Position numbers and translations under genes: made by a program. The notes under the pieces are model-generated. The model saw only the letters and a program-made list of their open reading frames with translations. It ran no database searches and was not told the DNA's origin. Shown piece after piece: positions 19,866 through 29,355 of a stretch of 64,000 nucleotides of DNA. Each line of letters starts with the position of its first letter. Positions within the stretch are counted from its first letter, which is position 1. This stretch comes from an uncultured bacterium. GTDB taxonomy: Bacteria > Bacteroidota > Bacteroidia > Bacteroidales > Bacteroidaceae. The stretch spans positions 21,048 through 85,047 of the forward strand of contig CAJMNM010000010.1 in assembly GCA_905214795.1 (NCBI GenBank). Direction: 5' to 3'.

Positions 19866-19886
19866 TGTGAAGGACAGCCCTTCACA
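19866..19886. repeat. Palindrome TGTGAAGG-N5-CCTTCACA, copy A site 2
   Basis: Perfect 8-bp arms with a 5-base spacer, 305 bases after site 1. Extra half-sites (GTGAAGGACC, GTGAAGGAGT) lie on either side. Confidence 0.7.
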
Positions 19887-20124
19887 TTTAACGCACTGTC
19901 AATCTGCTGTTTGAATGGCATTGTGAAGGAGTAAGGGCAAAAAGTGAAAAAATACCCTTATAGGGAAAACGCATGGGCGCGCGTGCGTGATATTTCCTTT
20001 CTTCAGCTCTACGCGTATTGCCGGAAAGCAGAAAAACTGTACGGAAAGTCGCAAAATCTGACCGGATACATCCGGAATCTACCCTAAACAACCGAAAGTG
20101 ACCACAGCAGGTTGAACTCCGTTG

Positions 20125-20132
20125 TATATTTG
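20125..20132 (+). promoter_or_regulatory. Orphan -7 promoter box at the end of copy A
   Basis: TATATTTG fits TAnnTTTG and sits at the same place as the box before the VapE-type gene in copy B (62336-62343). No reading frame of useful length follows; the first ATG opens a frame of only four codons. Confidence 0.45.
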
Positions 20133-20318
20133 TACAAAAAATCACCTCCCCACACACAACTGACAGAATATGAATCTGCCATAAAGGATGTGAAGAGGTG
20201 AAGAAGTTATTCAACCAACTCTTAATCAAATGATAATTTCAAGCCATATGATAGTAAGCTATATTAAGAAGAAGGAAGCTGTTCACTGAAAGCACCATAA
20301 CAAAGAAACCTTAAAAGA

Positions 20319-22529
20319 TTATTTCAGATGCAACAGCTTTTTACCTTTGGGATTGTCTGTCAGGACAAACTCCAGTTTTCCTCCTTTCAGAATATCATCA
20401 TGAGAAATCATGTAATCTTTAATCGGCCTTCCGTTCAAACTGACTTTTTCCACAAATATGGCATCCTTAGTCTTACGCTTCACGGCAATCTTGAACACCT
20501 TTCCTCCCGGCAGGTTCAATGACGCGGATTGAACCGTTGGGGTTCCAATCACATATTGTCCGGAACAAGGATTGACAGGATAGAAACCTAAAGCCGAAAA
20601 GATATACCATGCGGACATTTCACCACAATCGTCATTTCCTGCATATCCGGAAGAAGAAGTGTTATAGAAATTCTTTTTAATGTGTTGAACAATCTGCTGT
20701 GTCTTTTCCGGTTGTCCGGCCAAAGCATAGAGATAGGCCACATGATGACTTGGTTCATTTCCGTGTGCATAAAGTCCTACAAAACCGGAGGCATTATCGT
20801 TTTTCTCGCCGCTCGTTCGGGAAGAAGTAAAGAACTCGTCCAGCTTCAGACAGAAAGCCTTTTTCCCTCCGGAAAGTGCAATCAAATCATCAACCTGATG
20901 AGGCACATACCAGTAATATTGCCACGCGTTACCTTCTGTAAACGGATGCCCGCCATTGGCACCATACTTATACGGATCGAAAGGCAATATCCATTGTCCG
21001 TTCTTGTCTTTAGGTTGGAAAAAGCCTGTTTCTTCATTATGCAGATTTCTGTAGTTGCGCGAACGTTTCATGAAATATTCATAATCGGCGTCTTTACCTG
21101 TTTTCTGGGCCAATTGAGCCGCACACCAGTCATCGTAACTCTGTTCAAGTGTAATCGACACGGACTGACTCTGAATATCTTCAGGCATATAGCCGTAACG
21201 GTCCCACACCTCAAACGGTGAGTTCAAATGCGAATTGGTCAGACTTTGCTTCACTGCCGCATAAACCTCACCGGCATCAAGGCCCGGTATTCCTTTCAAC
21301 ACCGCATCAACCACTACCGGCACTGCATGATTACCAATCATACAATAATTATCCTGTCCCCATAACTGCCAGACAGGCAAATAGCCATAATAGTCACATT
21401 GTCTCACCATGCTACGCACAAAATCCGCAGTCCGCTCGGGTTCAATGAGCGTATACAACGGATGAGCCGCCCGATATGTATCCCAAAGGGAAAATGTCGT
21501 ATAATGCCGCTCTCCTTCGGGCAACTTGCGCACCACATAATCAGCCGCCATGTATTCTCCATTCACATCCGAAAAGACATTAGGCTGAATCAATGTATGA
21601 TATAATGCCGTATAAAAGATAACTTTCTCATCCCGCGCTGCATCCATATCAACCTTACCCAAAGCTTCATTCCAAAGATTGCGTGCCGTGGATTTTATCT
21701 CATCAAAAGAACGGCCGGCAGCCTCGGCTTCCATGTTTAACCGTGCATTTTCCATCGAAACAGGCGACAAAGCAACCTTACAGGTCAGTTCACTGACATC
21801 GCCAAAATTGAAAACGGCCTTTAGGTTCGTGCCATTTACTACCGTTATTCCCTCATATGATCTGTCGTCGGTTCTTAACACCGTACTCAAAACCGGATGT
21901 GAAAACTCCATTCTAAAATAAATCTTCCGCAGTTTTGCCCAACCTGTTATTATACGATAACCTTCAACAATCTGTGGTGAGACTAACCGGATCTGCGCGT
22001 TTACTATCTTTCGCCCCCAGCTGCCTTTATTGGCAGAATGATCCAAATCCAGCAATAGTTTAGCATCTTTTCCCGTAAAATATGTATAACGATGCACGCC
22101 GACCCGCTCTGTCGCTGTCAGCTCAGCCTTGATGCTGTCATCTTGCAGCAAAACCTCATAATATCCGGGCGAGGCAGCCTCATATTTATGACTGAAACGG
22201 GACATCTTTCTTTCCGTTGTCATCGGTAACACCAGAATATCAATAAGATCCGAAGCACCTGTTCCGCTCAAACGTGTATGAGAGAATCCATAAATATGAC
22301 TGTCATTATAATCGTAACCTGACGCCTGAGCCCAGTCCGGAGCTTCCCTTGTATCCGGCGACAACTGCACAAAACCAAACGGCACAGTTGCACCCGGATA
22401 ATTATTTCCGCTGAGGCTGTTCGCCACCGCTCCCGTACCTATAAAGGGATTTACATACGATGCGTAATCATCAGACGCCCAAGCGCCGATACCAACGAAG
22501 GCCAGAATTCCTAAAACCAAATGTCTCAT
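20319..22529 (-). CDS. Glycoside hydrolase family 92 alpha-mannosidase
   Basis: An exo-acting, calcium-dependent alpha-mannosidase of 736 residues (739 if the ATG at 22538 is used). The inner start gives a cleaner signal peptide (MRHLVLGILAFVGIGAWA). No lipobox is present, so it is probably periplasmic. The family opening YVNPFIGTG is followed by NNYPGATVPFGFVQLSPDT and GYDYNDSHIYGFSHTRLSGT. The acid Glu is Glu592 in GNEPSHHVAYLY. The basic Asp pair is Asp633/Asp634 in GNDDCGEMSAWYIFSALGF (numbering from the inner start). GH92 members remove alpha-1,2, 1,3, 1,4 or 1,6 mannose from N-glycans or yeast mannan; linkage is not readable here. It lies 34 bases after the GH95 stop, in the same transcript. 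Confidence 0.95.
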   Translation of the reverse strand: MRHLVLGILAFVGIGAWASDDYASYVNPFIGTGAVANSLSGNNYPGATVPFGFVQLSPDTREAPDWAQASGYDYNDSHIYGFSHTRLSGTGASDLIDILVLPMTTERKMSRFSHKYEAASPGYYEVLLQDDSIKAELTATERVGVHRYTYFTGKDAKLLLDLDHSANKGSWGRKIVNAQIRLVSPQIVEGYRIITGWAKLRKIYFRMEFSHPVLSTVLRTDDRSYEGITVVNGTNLKAVFNFGDVSELTCKVALSPVSMENARLNMEAEAAGRSFDEIKSTARNLWNEALGKVDMDAARDEKVIFYTALYHTLIQPNVFSDVNGEYMAADYVVRKLPEGERHYTTFSLWDTYRAAHPLYTLIEPERTADFVRSMVRQCDYYGYLPVWQLWGQDNYCMIGNHAVPVVVDAVLKGIPGLDAGEVYAAVKQSLTNSHLNSPFEVWDRYGYMPEDIQSQSVSITLEQSYDDWCAAQLAQKTGKDADYEYFMKRSRNYRNLHNEETGFFQPKDKNGQWILPFDPYKYGANGGHPFTEGNAWQYYWYVPHQVDDLIALSGGKKAFCLKLDEFFTSSRTSGEKNDNASGFVGLYAHGNEPSHHVAYLYALAGQPEKTQQIVQHIKKNFYNTSSSGYAGNDDCGEMSAWYIFSALGFYPVNPCSGQYVIGTPTVQSASLNLPGGKVFKIAVKRKTKDAIFVEKVSLNGRPIKDYMISHDDILKGGKLEFVLTDNPKGKKLLHLK

Positions 22530-22563
22530 TATATACATACTATTTTAAAAAGATTCGACCTCA

Positions 22564-24975
22564 TCAGAACTTCACATTCAAAACGTCACCTTTTTTCAGA
22601 TAGACTGTCACACAATGGTCACCATCCAAATTCAAGCGCAATCTTTCGCCGTTTAATGTGAGCTTAAAGCTATCGTTTTCAGGCATTTTCAGTCTATACA
22701 ACCAGTCGGCAGTTGCCTCTAGTCTGGCCTCTTTCAGCTTTCCATCCTTCCAGCTGGCATCTGCCACACCGCCGCCACGGACACAGAGACCGCTGAACGA
22801 ACCTTCACTCCACTCATCGGGCAAACAAGGAAGCAACTCTACATACCCTTCATGACTCTGAACCAACATCTCAGCTATACCGGCTGCACCAGCCGCATTT
22901 CCGTCAAAAATAAAAATGTCATACGGCGCACCGGCTATTCCCTTGGGTGAAATACTCAGCAAGTTCTCGCGCGTAAAGTCTCTTAACAGAATCTCTACGC
23001 TCTCTTTTGCTTTTGCTGTTTCTTTCAATCTGGCATAATAACAAATGGCATTGGCACGGCTCCACTCTGTATCTTCCCAACCTTCGGATGACAATTTGCG
23101 TTCAAGCGTCTTTGCAGCCGCTTTGGCTAATGCAGGAGTACGTTCCGGTGTAATTTGTGAGAATGGATAAAGAGCCAAAAGATGAGATGTGTGCCGATGG
23201 TTAGGATGAATGTCGTCATAATCCTCCATCCACTCTCTGACACCGCCATATTTATTCACTCTTAACGGCGGGAATTTACATAACGCAGCACGCAAAGAAT
23301 CGGCAAATGCCAAATCGACACCAAGTATTTCCGATGCCTTTATACAATATGTAAATATCTCATATGCCAACACGCGGTCACAAGTCGGCATCATCGAAGC
23401 ACACAATTCATTTCCCTGATAACCAAATGAGTTTTCAGGTGATATGCTAGGTCCTGTCACCAAATAACCGGTATTCGGATCTTCCACCATGTAATCCAAC
23501 AAAAATTCCGCATTTCCCTTCAATAAAGGATAAGCCGTATTTTTCAGATAAGCCTTGTCTAAAGTATATTCATACTGTGTCCAAAGATGTGAGGCAATCC
23601 ATGAGCTGGCTGTAGGGAAAAGTCCCCATCCTATTCCTGCCGACGGTGACGTAAATCCCCAGATATTGGCTGTGGTATGCGCAGTCCATCCTTTGCAGCC
23701 GTACACCTTTTTTGCCGTAACGGCACCATAAGATGCCAAATCAGCGATATAAGAAAACAAAGGTGCATTACATTCAGCCAGATTTCCCACATTGGCAATC
23801 CAATAATTCTGTTGGGTATTGATATCTAAATGATAATCGTTGGTCCAGCACATATTGCAAGCCAGATTGTCATTGAAGAAACCTTGCAAAGCTACAGGCA
23901 AAGGTGAATTCTCACGAGATGAAGCAATCAGTAAATATCTGGCATATTGGAAGAAAAGCACTTCCAAACCGGGATCTTTCTGTCCCTCCCGGTAAGCCTG
24001 CCAACGCTGGTCAACAGGAACATCCTGTTTTGTCTCCACACCAAGATTTAAGGATACGCGAGAAAACAATCTTGAATAATCTTTGATATGATCAGCCAGC
24101 AACTGTCCGTAATCAGCCTCCTTAACCTTATTCACCGTTTCCTTACACAAATTCTTATATTGAGGATTTTTATAATTGGTACGCACATCAGCTACAATCA
24201 TCACCTCATCTGCGTCTTTCACCTTAAGCACACCATTATCCAAAACAACGTTACCGTTCTTTGTCTTGACAGCAATCCGTCCTTCGAAAAGCACTCCCCC
24301 ATGCCCTTGATTAGGGAATAGAGCCTGTCCCGTGAAAATCAGTTCATCACCTTCTGTACGGACATCAGCCTGCCTCAACATGTCTAAGCTCATATCAAAA
24401 GACAAAGCTTTGGATTTGTTGGAGGTAAACTTCATTACCAATGCATCCGCCGGATTAGAAGCTATATACTCTCTTCGATAAACAGTTTTACCAATCCGGA
24501 ACGACACTGTGGCTACAGCACGCTCCATATCGAGTTCGCGCTTATAACCGGTCATGCCGGAAATATCGTCTTGATAATGAAAATTCAGTTTGAGGTCGCC
24601 AATTGGAAGATGTGTTCCGAAAGAATGAGGAGTACCTCTTAAGCTGTCACCGGCAATTCTATTTCCCTCAAGCAATTTGCCTGCGAAGAAAAGCTGGCGC
24701 AACGCATCAAGCCGCTCTCTTCCAAAAGGTATTTCCTGTTCAGGATCGTATTCGCCGGACCACATACTGGATTCGTTCAAGGCTACTGTCTCTTGTTCCA
24801 CCCCTCCAAAAACCATTGCACCCAAACGTCCATTTCCTACAGGGACTGATTTCATCCATTCATCAGCCGGACGGTCATACCAAAGTGACAGATTTCTACT
24901 TTGTGCCGGCTTCGCAAAAAACACAGTCAGAAAGACTGCAAAACACACAAAAGAATGTTTTCCCAATGTTTTCAT
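22564..24975 (-). CDS. Glycoside hydrolase family 95 (alpha-L-fucosidase/galactosidase type)
   Basis: An 803-residue exported enzyme that would remove terminal alpha-1,2-fucose or the related alpha-L-galactose. The ATG at 24975 starts the signal peptide; the open frame extends upstream only through a TTG and across the promoter. The N-terminal beta domain opens with LWYDRPADEWMKSVPVGNGR, then LGAMVFGG and LNESSMWSG, all family hallmarks. The barrel contains NDYHLDINTQQNYW (residues 379-392), ISPENSFGY with the expected acid Glu514, HRHTSHL, and FDGNAAGAAGIAEML with the expected Asp691. The usual HLNIN motif reads HLDIN here (Asp384 in place of Asn), an unusual change next to the catalytic centre. 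It starts the GH95-GH92 transcript, divergent from the regulator gene. Confidence 0.92.
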   Translation of the reverse strand: MKTLGKHSFVCFAVFLTVFFAKPAQSRNLSLWYDRPADEWMKSVPVGNGRLGAMVFGGVEQETVALNESSMWSGEYDPEQEIPFGRERLDALRQLFFAGKLLEGNRIAGDSLRGTPHSFGTHLPIGDLKLNFHYQDDISGMTGYKRELDMERAVATVSFRIGKTVYRREYIASNPADALVMKFTSNKSKALSFDMSLDMLRQADVRTEGDELIFTGQALFPNQGHGGVLFEGRIAVKTKNGNVVLDNGVLKVKDADEVMIVADVRTNYKNPQYKNLCKETVNKVKEADYGQLLADHIKDYSRLFSRVSLNLGVETKQDVPVDQRWQAYREGQKDPGLEVLFFQYARYLLIASSRENSPLPVALQGFFNDNLACNMCWTNDYHLDINTQQNYWIANVGNLAECNAPLFSYIADLASYGAVTAKKVYGCKGWTAHTTANIWGFTSPSAGIGWGLFPTASSWIASHLWTQYEYTLDKAYLKNTAYPLLKGNAEFLLDYMVEDPNTGYLVTGPSISPENSFGYQGNELCASMMPTCDRVLAYEIFTYCIKASEILGVDLAFADSLRAALCKFPPLRVNKYGGVREWMEDYDDIHPNHRHTSHLLALYPFSQITPERTPALAKAAAKTLERKLSSEGWEDTEWSRANAICYYARLKETAKAKESVEILLRDFTRENLLSISPKGIAGAPYDIFIFDGNAAGAAGIAEMLVQSHEGYVELLPCLPDEWSEGSFSGLCVRGGGVADASWKDGKLKEARLEATADWLYRLKMPENDSFKLTLNGERLRLNLDGDHCVTVYLKKGDVLNVKF

Positions 24976-24998
24976 ACTATTTGCATTTAAGTTTTTTA

Positions 24999-25006
24999 CA
25001 AAAGTA
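24999..25006 (-). promoter_or_regulatory. Candidate -7 promoter box of GH95-GH92
   Basis: The minus strand reads TACTTTTG, matching TAnnTTTG, 24 bases before the ATG at 24975. It lies about 70-100 bases downstream (in its own direction) of the TGACGCAT repeats. Confidence 0.55.
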
Positions 25007-25076
25007 CCAAATGCCGGCATATACTCATAATTACAGTTCTTCCTTCTGTGTAATAAATCAGTCAAAAAGAAATATC

Positions 25077-25105
25077 TGACGCATATTTTTCATTGTTTGA
25101 CGCAT
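25077..25105. promoter_or_regulatory. Tandem TGACGCAT repeats, candidate regulator operator
   Basis: TGACGCAT occurs at 25077-25084 and 25098-25105. The starts are 21 bases apart, two turns of the helix, which is typical of AraC-type DNA-binding domains like the one at the end of the adjacent regulator. Read towards GH95 the word is ATGCGTCA. The same word in the same orientation relative to transcription lies in front of GH2 at 29264-29271. Confidence 0.55.
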
Positions 25106-25152
25106 CTGTGATACCGGCCCAAAATATCATTCACCAAAACTCAAGAAAAGAC

Positions 25153-25182
25153 TTGGAAGAAATATTTTAATTGCTAATTTTG
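25153..25182 (+). promoter_or_regulatory. Promoter of the hybrid two-component regulator
   Basis: TTG at 25153-25155 and TAATTTTG at 25175-25182, with 19 bases between, fit the Bacteroidetes -33/-7 promoter. The ATG follows 19 bases later, so the leader is short. Confidence 0.65.
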
Positions 25183-25201
25183 CACGATAATCTAATACGA
25201 C

Positions 25202-28200
25202 ATGAGAAAAAACATCCTACTCCGGGTTGCTCTATTCATGTATTATTGCATTTTACCGGCAGCCTTTATTTATTCACAGGAAACGCGCAACAGTTCGTTT
25301 GTACATATCAATAGCGAACATGGTTTATCACAAAGTAACGTTAAGGCCATCTTGCAAGACAGCTATGGATTCATGTGGTTCGGAACAAAAAACGGATTAA
25401 ACCGTTATGACGGGAAATCTGTTACCCGATTCAACTGTAACGATTATATCCTACCTCGGAGCAACCACAATATTTCCGCTCTTTTCGAGGACAAGAATCA
25501 TAATCTGTGGATTGGTACAGACGAAGGAGTTTATATTTATAATCCATTGACCGAACTCTTCAGATACCTCAATGTCAAAGCACAGGACGGCACAATGATG
25601 ACTGACTGGATATCTTCAATCAAAAAAGATACACGGGGAAATATCTGGATTGTTGTTCCTGGACAAGGCATATTCCGATATAGCAACAACAAACTATATC
25701 ATTATGAATTGGAGCATCCACAAAAAAGCGATTCACCAAGCGACATTTGCATTTGCAGCGACGGACAAATATGGGTCTGTGCATGGAATATGGGTCTATT
25801 CAAATATATCGCACACAAAGACAAATTTGAGCAAGTCAAAAAGGACGCTAAAGGACGTTCACTCTTAAATATTGAGACCAATACCATCTGCCAATGGGGT
25901 AATGACCTGATTATGGCAGTACAAAGCGGTGAACTGAAAAGATACAATTACAAGAAAAACATACTATCAGATATCGAATTTCCGCAACTGAAACATACAT
26001 TTGTAAGAAATGCGACGGTTTTCGGCAATGAAATCTGGGTGGGAACTTATGACGGTCTCTACGTCATCGACCAAATTACAGGCGAGTACCGGCAATTTAA
26101 ACAAAGTCCACTCTTCCCTTCAGGGTTATCAGACAATGTAATTTATACCATTTATCAAGACCGTGAAGGAGGAATATGGGCCGGAACTATGTTTGGCGGA
26201 GTAAACTATCTTCCTCAACGCAAACTGAACTTTATTAAATATCTGCCAGAACATCATACGAATTCTCTATCAAGCAAACTCATCCGTGAGATGGCAGAGG
26301 ACAACTCCGGAAACATCTGGATAGGTACTGAAGACGCAGGATTGAATGTATTGAACTTAGAAACAAAACAAGTCAGACAGTTCAAAGCGACACAAAAAGA
26401 ACGTAATACCAACGTGACACTGGCTGTCTGGTCTGACAACAACAGGATATTGTGTGGACTCTACAAAAGCGGACTGGAAGCCATCGATTCTAAAGGTAAA
26501 TCAACTTTCCTGGACTGCAGCGATTTAAACATAGAAGGAAACAGTATATATGCACTTTATAAAGACCGAAAACAAAACAAATGGATAGGTACGGATTGGG
26601 GCGTATTTTTTGCCCCCAATGGTTCAAAGACCTTTCAAAAAATTCCAGAACTTGAAAACAATTGGGTGTTTGACATCTTGGAATCCACAAACGGCACTAT
26701 ATGGTTTGCCACGATGGGAAAAGGTGTCTGGAAGTATGAACCAAAAACAAAAAAATTCACACACTATACGAACAAAGAGGGTGACGCATCTTCCCTCAGC
26801 TCCAATTCGGTAAGTTCAATCACAGAAGACCATAAAGGTAACATCTGGCTCTCCACCGACCGGGGAGGAATCTGTAAATACAATGCGTCAACAAATGACT
26901 TCACCCGTGTATCCATTGAAGAAGGACTTCCCGATGATGTTGCCTATAAGATATTAGAAGACTCGTATGGCAGACTGTGGTTTGGCACAAACAGAGGACT
27001 GGTACGTTTCCAACCTGAAACAAACGAAATCAGAGTTTTTACCGTAAAAGACGGGCTTTGCGGCAACCAATTCAATTATAAATCTGCAGTAAAAGCCTCT
27101 GATGGTAATTTCTATTTTGGAACCATTGAAGGATTGGTATGTTTTAATCCTGAAAATGAAGATACCATTGCACAAATTCCTCCTCTTTACATCACGAAGC
27201 TATCCATTTTCAACAAAGAAGTAACCGTTCAAACGCCTGATTCTCCACTCAAAAAGAGTATCATAGAAACAGAAAAAATTACATTACCATACGATCGGGC
27301 TAACATTAGTCTCGATATGGCACTACTTTCCTATGCCACTTCACAATCTAATGAATACTTCTATAAATTGGAACCGATTGACAAAGACTGGATCAGCAAC
27401 GGTTCGAACAACAGCATTGCTTATGCCAACCTGTCACCCGGAAAATACATCCTTCATTTGCGGGCAACCACCGGAGACAGCAAAAAACAAATGTCTGTCC
27501 GTTCACTCGAGATCATTGTTCTTCCTCCTTGGTGGTACTCTTCCTGGGCCATTGCCGGCTATATAGTTATAATCATCTGTATTGCCACAATCTGGTTCTT
27601 ATGGTACAGACATCGTAAAAACGAACAATTGGCAGAGAAACAGAAATTGTTTGAAATAGAAAAAGAAAAAGAACTTTTCGAGAATAAAGTCGGTTTCTTT
27701 ACTGAAATCGCCCACGAAATCCGTACACCGCTGACACTTATCAACGGTCCGCTTGAAATGATTCAGGAAATGAACATCAAGGACGAAAAACTGCAAAGGA
27801 ATCTGCAAGTTATTGATCAGAACACGAAAAGACTGCTTAATTTAGCCACTCAGTTGCTAGATTTCCAAAAAGTAGGAGCCAATAAATTAACACTTAACTA
27901 TGAAACGGTCAATATCTCCAATTTACTTCAAGAAACCATAAGCAGATTCGAACCGACATACAACCATAACGGAAAAGAAATAGAACTTAAGGACTTTGAT
28001 GAGGAAGTCATTGCCAGAGTAGACAAAGAAGCCATCACTAAAATACTAAGTAATCTTTTCAACAATGCACTGAAATACAGCGAGCATCATACCGAAATTA
28101 CTTTACGACGAGATGAAGATGACTTCCTGATTACCATTTCTAATGACGGACAAAAAATTCCGCATTCAACGGCTGAACAAATCTTTGAACCGTTCTTCCA

Positions 28201-29263
28201 ACTAAATGGACAAACAAAGAAAGAAAAACACGGTGTCGGAATTGGACTTGCTTTGGCACGTTCATTGGCTCACCTGCATAAAGGCTCACTCAAGCTTGAT
28301 ACATTACAGAATAATACAACCTTCATATTGACAATTCCACTTAATATAGAAAAAGAAGTGGATATAACAGAAATTTCTGACCAGGCAGATCTACCTTTGA
28401 CAGAAAATGTATTATCTGAAGAAAATGCAAAAGGCAACGTCATATTGGTTGTTGAAGATGATGAAAACATCTTAAACTTCATGAAAGAGCGACTCTCCGA
28501 CTTTTTCATAGTAGAGACTGCAACCGACGGACAAAAAGCATTAGACATCCTGCATAAGAGTCATATAGATTTGATAATCAGCGATATCATGATGCCTGTC
28601 ATGAATGGCATAGAATTCTGCCACGCCATTAAGTCTGATATCAATTTATGCCACATTCCGGTTATATTCCTTACCGCAAAGAATGATATTAACAGCAAAA
28701 TCCAAGGATTGAAAGCCGGCGCGGAAGCCTATATTGAGAAACCGTTCTCATTCGACTATTTGAAAACACAAATCGAATCTTTACTCAGTAACAGACAAAA
28801 AGAACGGGAAACATTCTCCAAGCGTCCATTCTTCCCTGTAAAAAATATGCAGATGAGCAAGGAAGATGAAGAATTCATGGAACGTGTACTGAAAGTGATT
28901 AATGATAATCTTAAGGACGAAAATTTCAATGTCGAGCGTATGGCTGAAGAATTATGCCTCAGCCGATCCAGTTTATTAAGAAAAATCAAAACGCTTTTTA
29001 ATCTCTCACCCATTGACTTTATACGTCTCATCCGATTAAAACGGGCTGCCGAACTGATACAGGAAGGCAAATATCGTGTTGGAGAAATCTGCTACATGGT
29101 GGGCTTTAATTCCCATTCATATTTCAGCAAACTATTCTGTAAACAGTTTGGTATGACCCCAAAAGACTTTGAGAAACAGGTACAAGCCATGAGAGACAAA
29201 TCCAGAAGCCAGAAAGACATAAAAATAGAAGATTTAATCCAAGGCAATAACACTTTAAAATAA
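25202..29263 (+). CDS. Hybrid two-component system regulator (HTCS) of the polysaccharide locus
   Basis: A 1353-residue one-piece sensor and regulator in the inner membrane. After a signal peptide (IYSQ), about ten Reg_prop repeats form two beta-propellers (residues 30-650; WFGTKNGLNRYDG, WIGTDEGVYIYNP, WAGTMFGGVNYLP, WFGTNRGLVRFQPET). A Y_Y_Y domain follows (about 690-770) and one membrane helix (about 776-800). The histidine kinase has His838 in EIAHEIRTPLTL and the ATP-binding HGVGIGLALARS. The receiver domain starts at VILVVEDDEN and has phospho-acceptor Asp1128 in ISDIMMPV. An AraC-type HTH (about 1235-1340) ends the protein with GEICYMVGFNSHSYFSKLF. Such proteins sense periplasmic oligosaccharides and activate their locus. 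Divergent GH95-GH92 and downstream GH2 operons are the probable targets. Complete and of normal length. Confidence 0.97.
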   Translation: MRKNILLRVALFMYYCILPAAFIYSQETRNSSFVHINSEHGLSQSNVKAILQDSYGFMWFGTKNGLNRYDGKSVTRFNCNDYILPRSNHNISALFEDKNHNLWIGTDEGVYIYNPLTELFRYLNVKAQDGTMMTDWISSIKKDTRGNIWIVVPGQGIFRYSNNKLYHYELEHPQKSDSPSDICICSDGQIWVCAWNMGLFKYIAHKDKFEQVKKDAKGRSLLNIETNTICQWGNDLIMAVQSGELKRYNYKKNILSDIEFPQLKHTFVRNATVFGNEIWVGTYDGLYVIDQITGEYRQFKQSPLFPSGLSDNVIYTIYQDREGGIWAGTMFGGVNYLPQRKLNFIKYLPEHHTNSLSSKLIREMAEDNSGNIWIGTEDAGLNVLNLETKQVRQFKATQKERNTNVTLAVWSDNNRILCGLYKSGLEAIDSKGKSTFLDCSDLNIEGNSIYALYKDRKQNKWIGTDWGVFFAPNGSKTFQKIPELENNWVFDILESTNGTIWFATMGKGVWKYEPKTKKFTHYTNKEGDASSLSSNSVSSITEDHKGNIWLSTDRGGICKYNASTNDFTRVSIEEGLPDDVAYKILEDSYGRLWFGTNRGLVRFQPETNEIRVFTVKDGLCGNQFNYKSAVKASDGNFYFGTIEGLVCFNPENEDTIAQIPPLYITKLSIFNKEVTVQTPDSPLKKSIIETEKITLPYDRANISLDMALLSYATSQSNEYFYKLEPIDKDWISNGSNNSIAYANLSPGKYILHLRATTGDSKKQMSVRSLEIIVLPPWWYSSWAIAGYIVIIICIATIWFLWYRHRKNEQLAEKQKLFEIEKEKELFENKVGFFTEIAHEIRTPLTLINGPLEMIQEMNIKDEKLQRNLQVIDQNTKRLLNLATQLLDFQKVGANKLTLNYETVNISNLLQETISRFEPTYNHNGKEIELKDFDEEVIARVDKEAITKILSNLFNNALKYSEHHTEITLRRDEDDFLITISNDGQKIPHSTAEQIFEPFFQLNGQTKKEKHGVGIGLALARSLAHLHKGSLKLDTLQNNTTFILTIPLNIEKEVDITEISDQADLPLTENVLSEENAKGNVILVVEDDENILNFMKERLSDFFIVETATDGQKALDILHKSHIDLIISDIMMPVMNGIEFCHAIKSDINLCHIPVIFLTAKNDINSKIQGLKAGAEAYIEKPFSFDYLKTQIESLLSNRQKERETFSKRPFFPVKNMQMSKEDEEFMERVLKVINDNLKDENFNVERMAEELCLSRSSLLRKIKTLFNLSPIDFIRLIRLKRAAELIQEGKYRVGEICYMVGFNSHSYFSKLFCKQFGMTPKDFEKQVQAMRDKSRSQKDIKIEDLIQGNNTLK

Positions 29264-29293
29264 ATGCGTCAAAATTAATATTTTCTGGTGCAT
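29264..29293 (+). promoter_or_regulatory. Candidate regulator operator upstream of GH2
   Basis: ATGCGTCA at 29264-29271 begins directly after the regulator's stop codon. A degenerate second copy (TCTGGTGCA, five of nine bases) lies at the same 21-base phase as in the GH95 promoter. The GH2 promoter box follows 30 bases later. Confidence 0.45.
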
Positions 29294-29323
29294 TTAAGGA
29301 AGGTCAAAGTAACATTCATCATA

Positions 29324-29331
29324 TATATTTG
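29324..29331 (+). promoter_or_regulatory. Candidate -7 promoter box of the GH2-SIAE-GH36-GH36 operon
   Basis: TATATTTG matches TAnnTTTG, 24 bases before the ATG at 29356. No clear -33 element is present, consistent with activation by the regulator. The box overlaps the upstream TTG that would extend the frame, which argues for the ATG start. Confidence 0.5.
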
Positions 29332-29355
29332 CAGATAGTTGCAAATTATAATATT

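Larger units (their letters stand above)
19499..20142 (+). repeat. Conserved non-coding leader, copy A (orphan, no gene follows)
   Basis: This stretch matches 61700-62358 along its length. The central part (19708-19826 against 61918-62036) differs at only about five positions. Shared landmarks are CTTCACCCCTTCACAT, two TGTGAAGG/CCTTCACA palindromes (19561-19580 and 19866-19886), GTGCGGAAAAATATTCG, a GTGAAGGAGTAAGG block, TATAGGGAAAAC followed by a GC-rich GCGCGCG tract, and a TATATTTG promoter box at 20125-20132. Copy B leads into a VapE-type gene. Copy A leads into nothing, and the GH92 3' end follows at 20319. It is probably the relic of a lost mobile element. Confidence 0.85.

Noticed and set aside
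19643..20229. Minus-strand frames in leader copy A (MPFKQQ and a second frame)
   Set aside because: Copy B has a similar beginning (MPFKYQ), but the frame shifts relative to copy A further on and changes are not concentrated at third codon positions. The DNA is conserved, not a protein.
26779..26787. TGACGCAT inside the regulator gene
   Set aside because: It lies in coding sequence, alone and far from any promoter, so it is probably chance.
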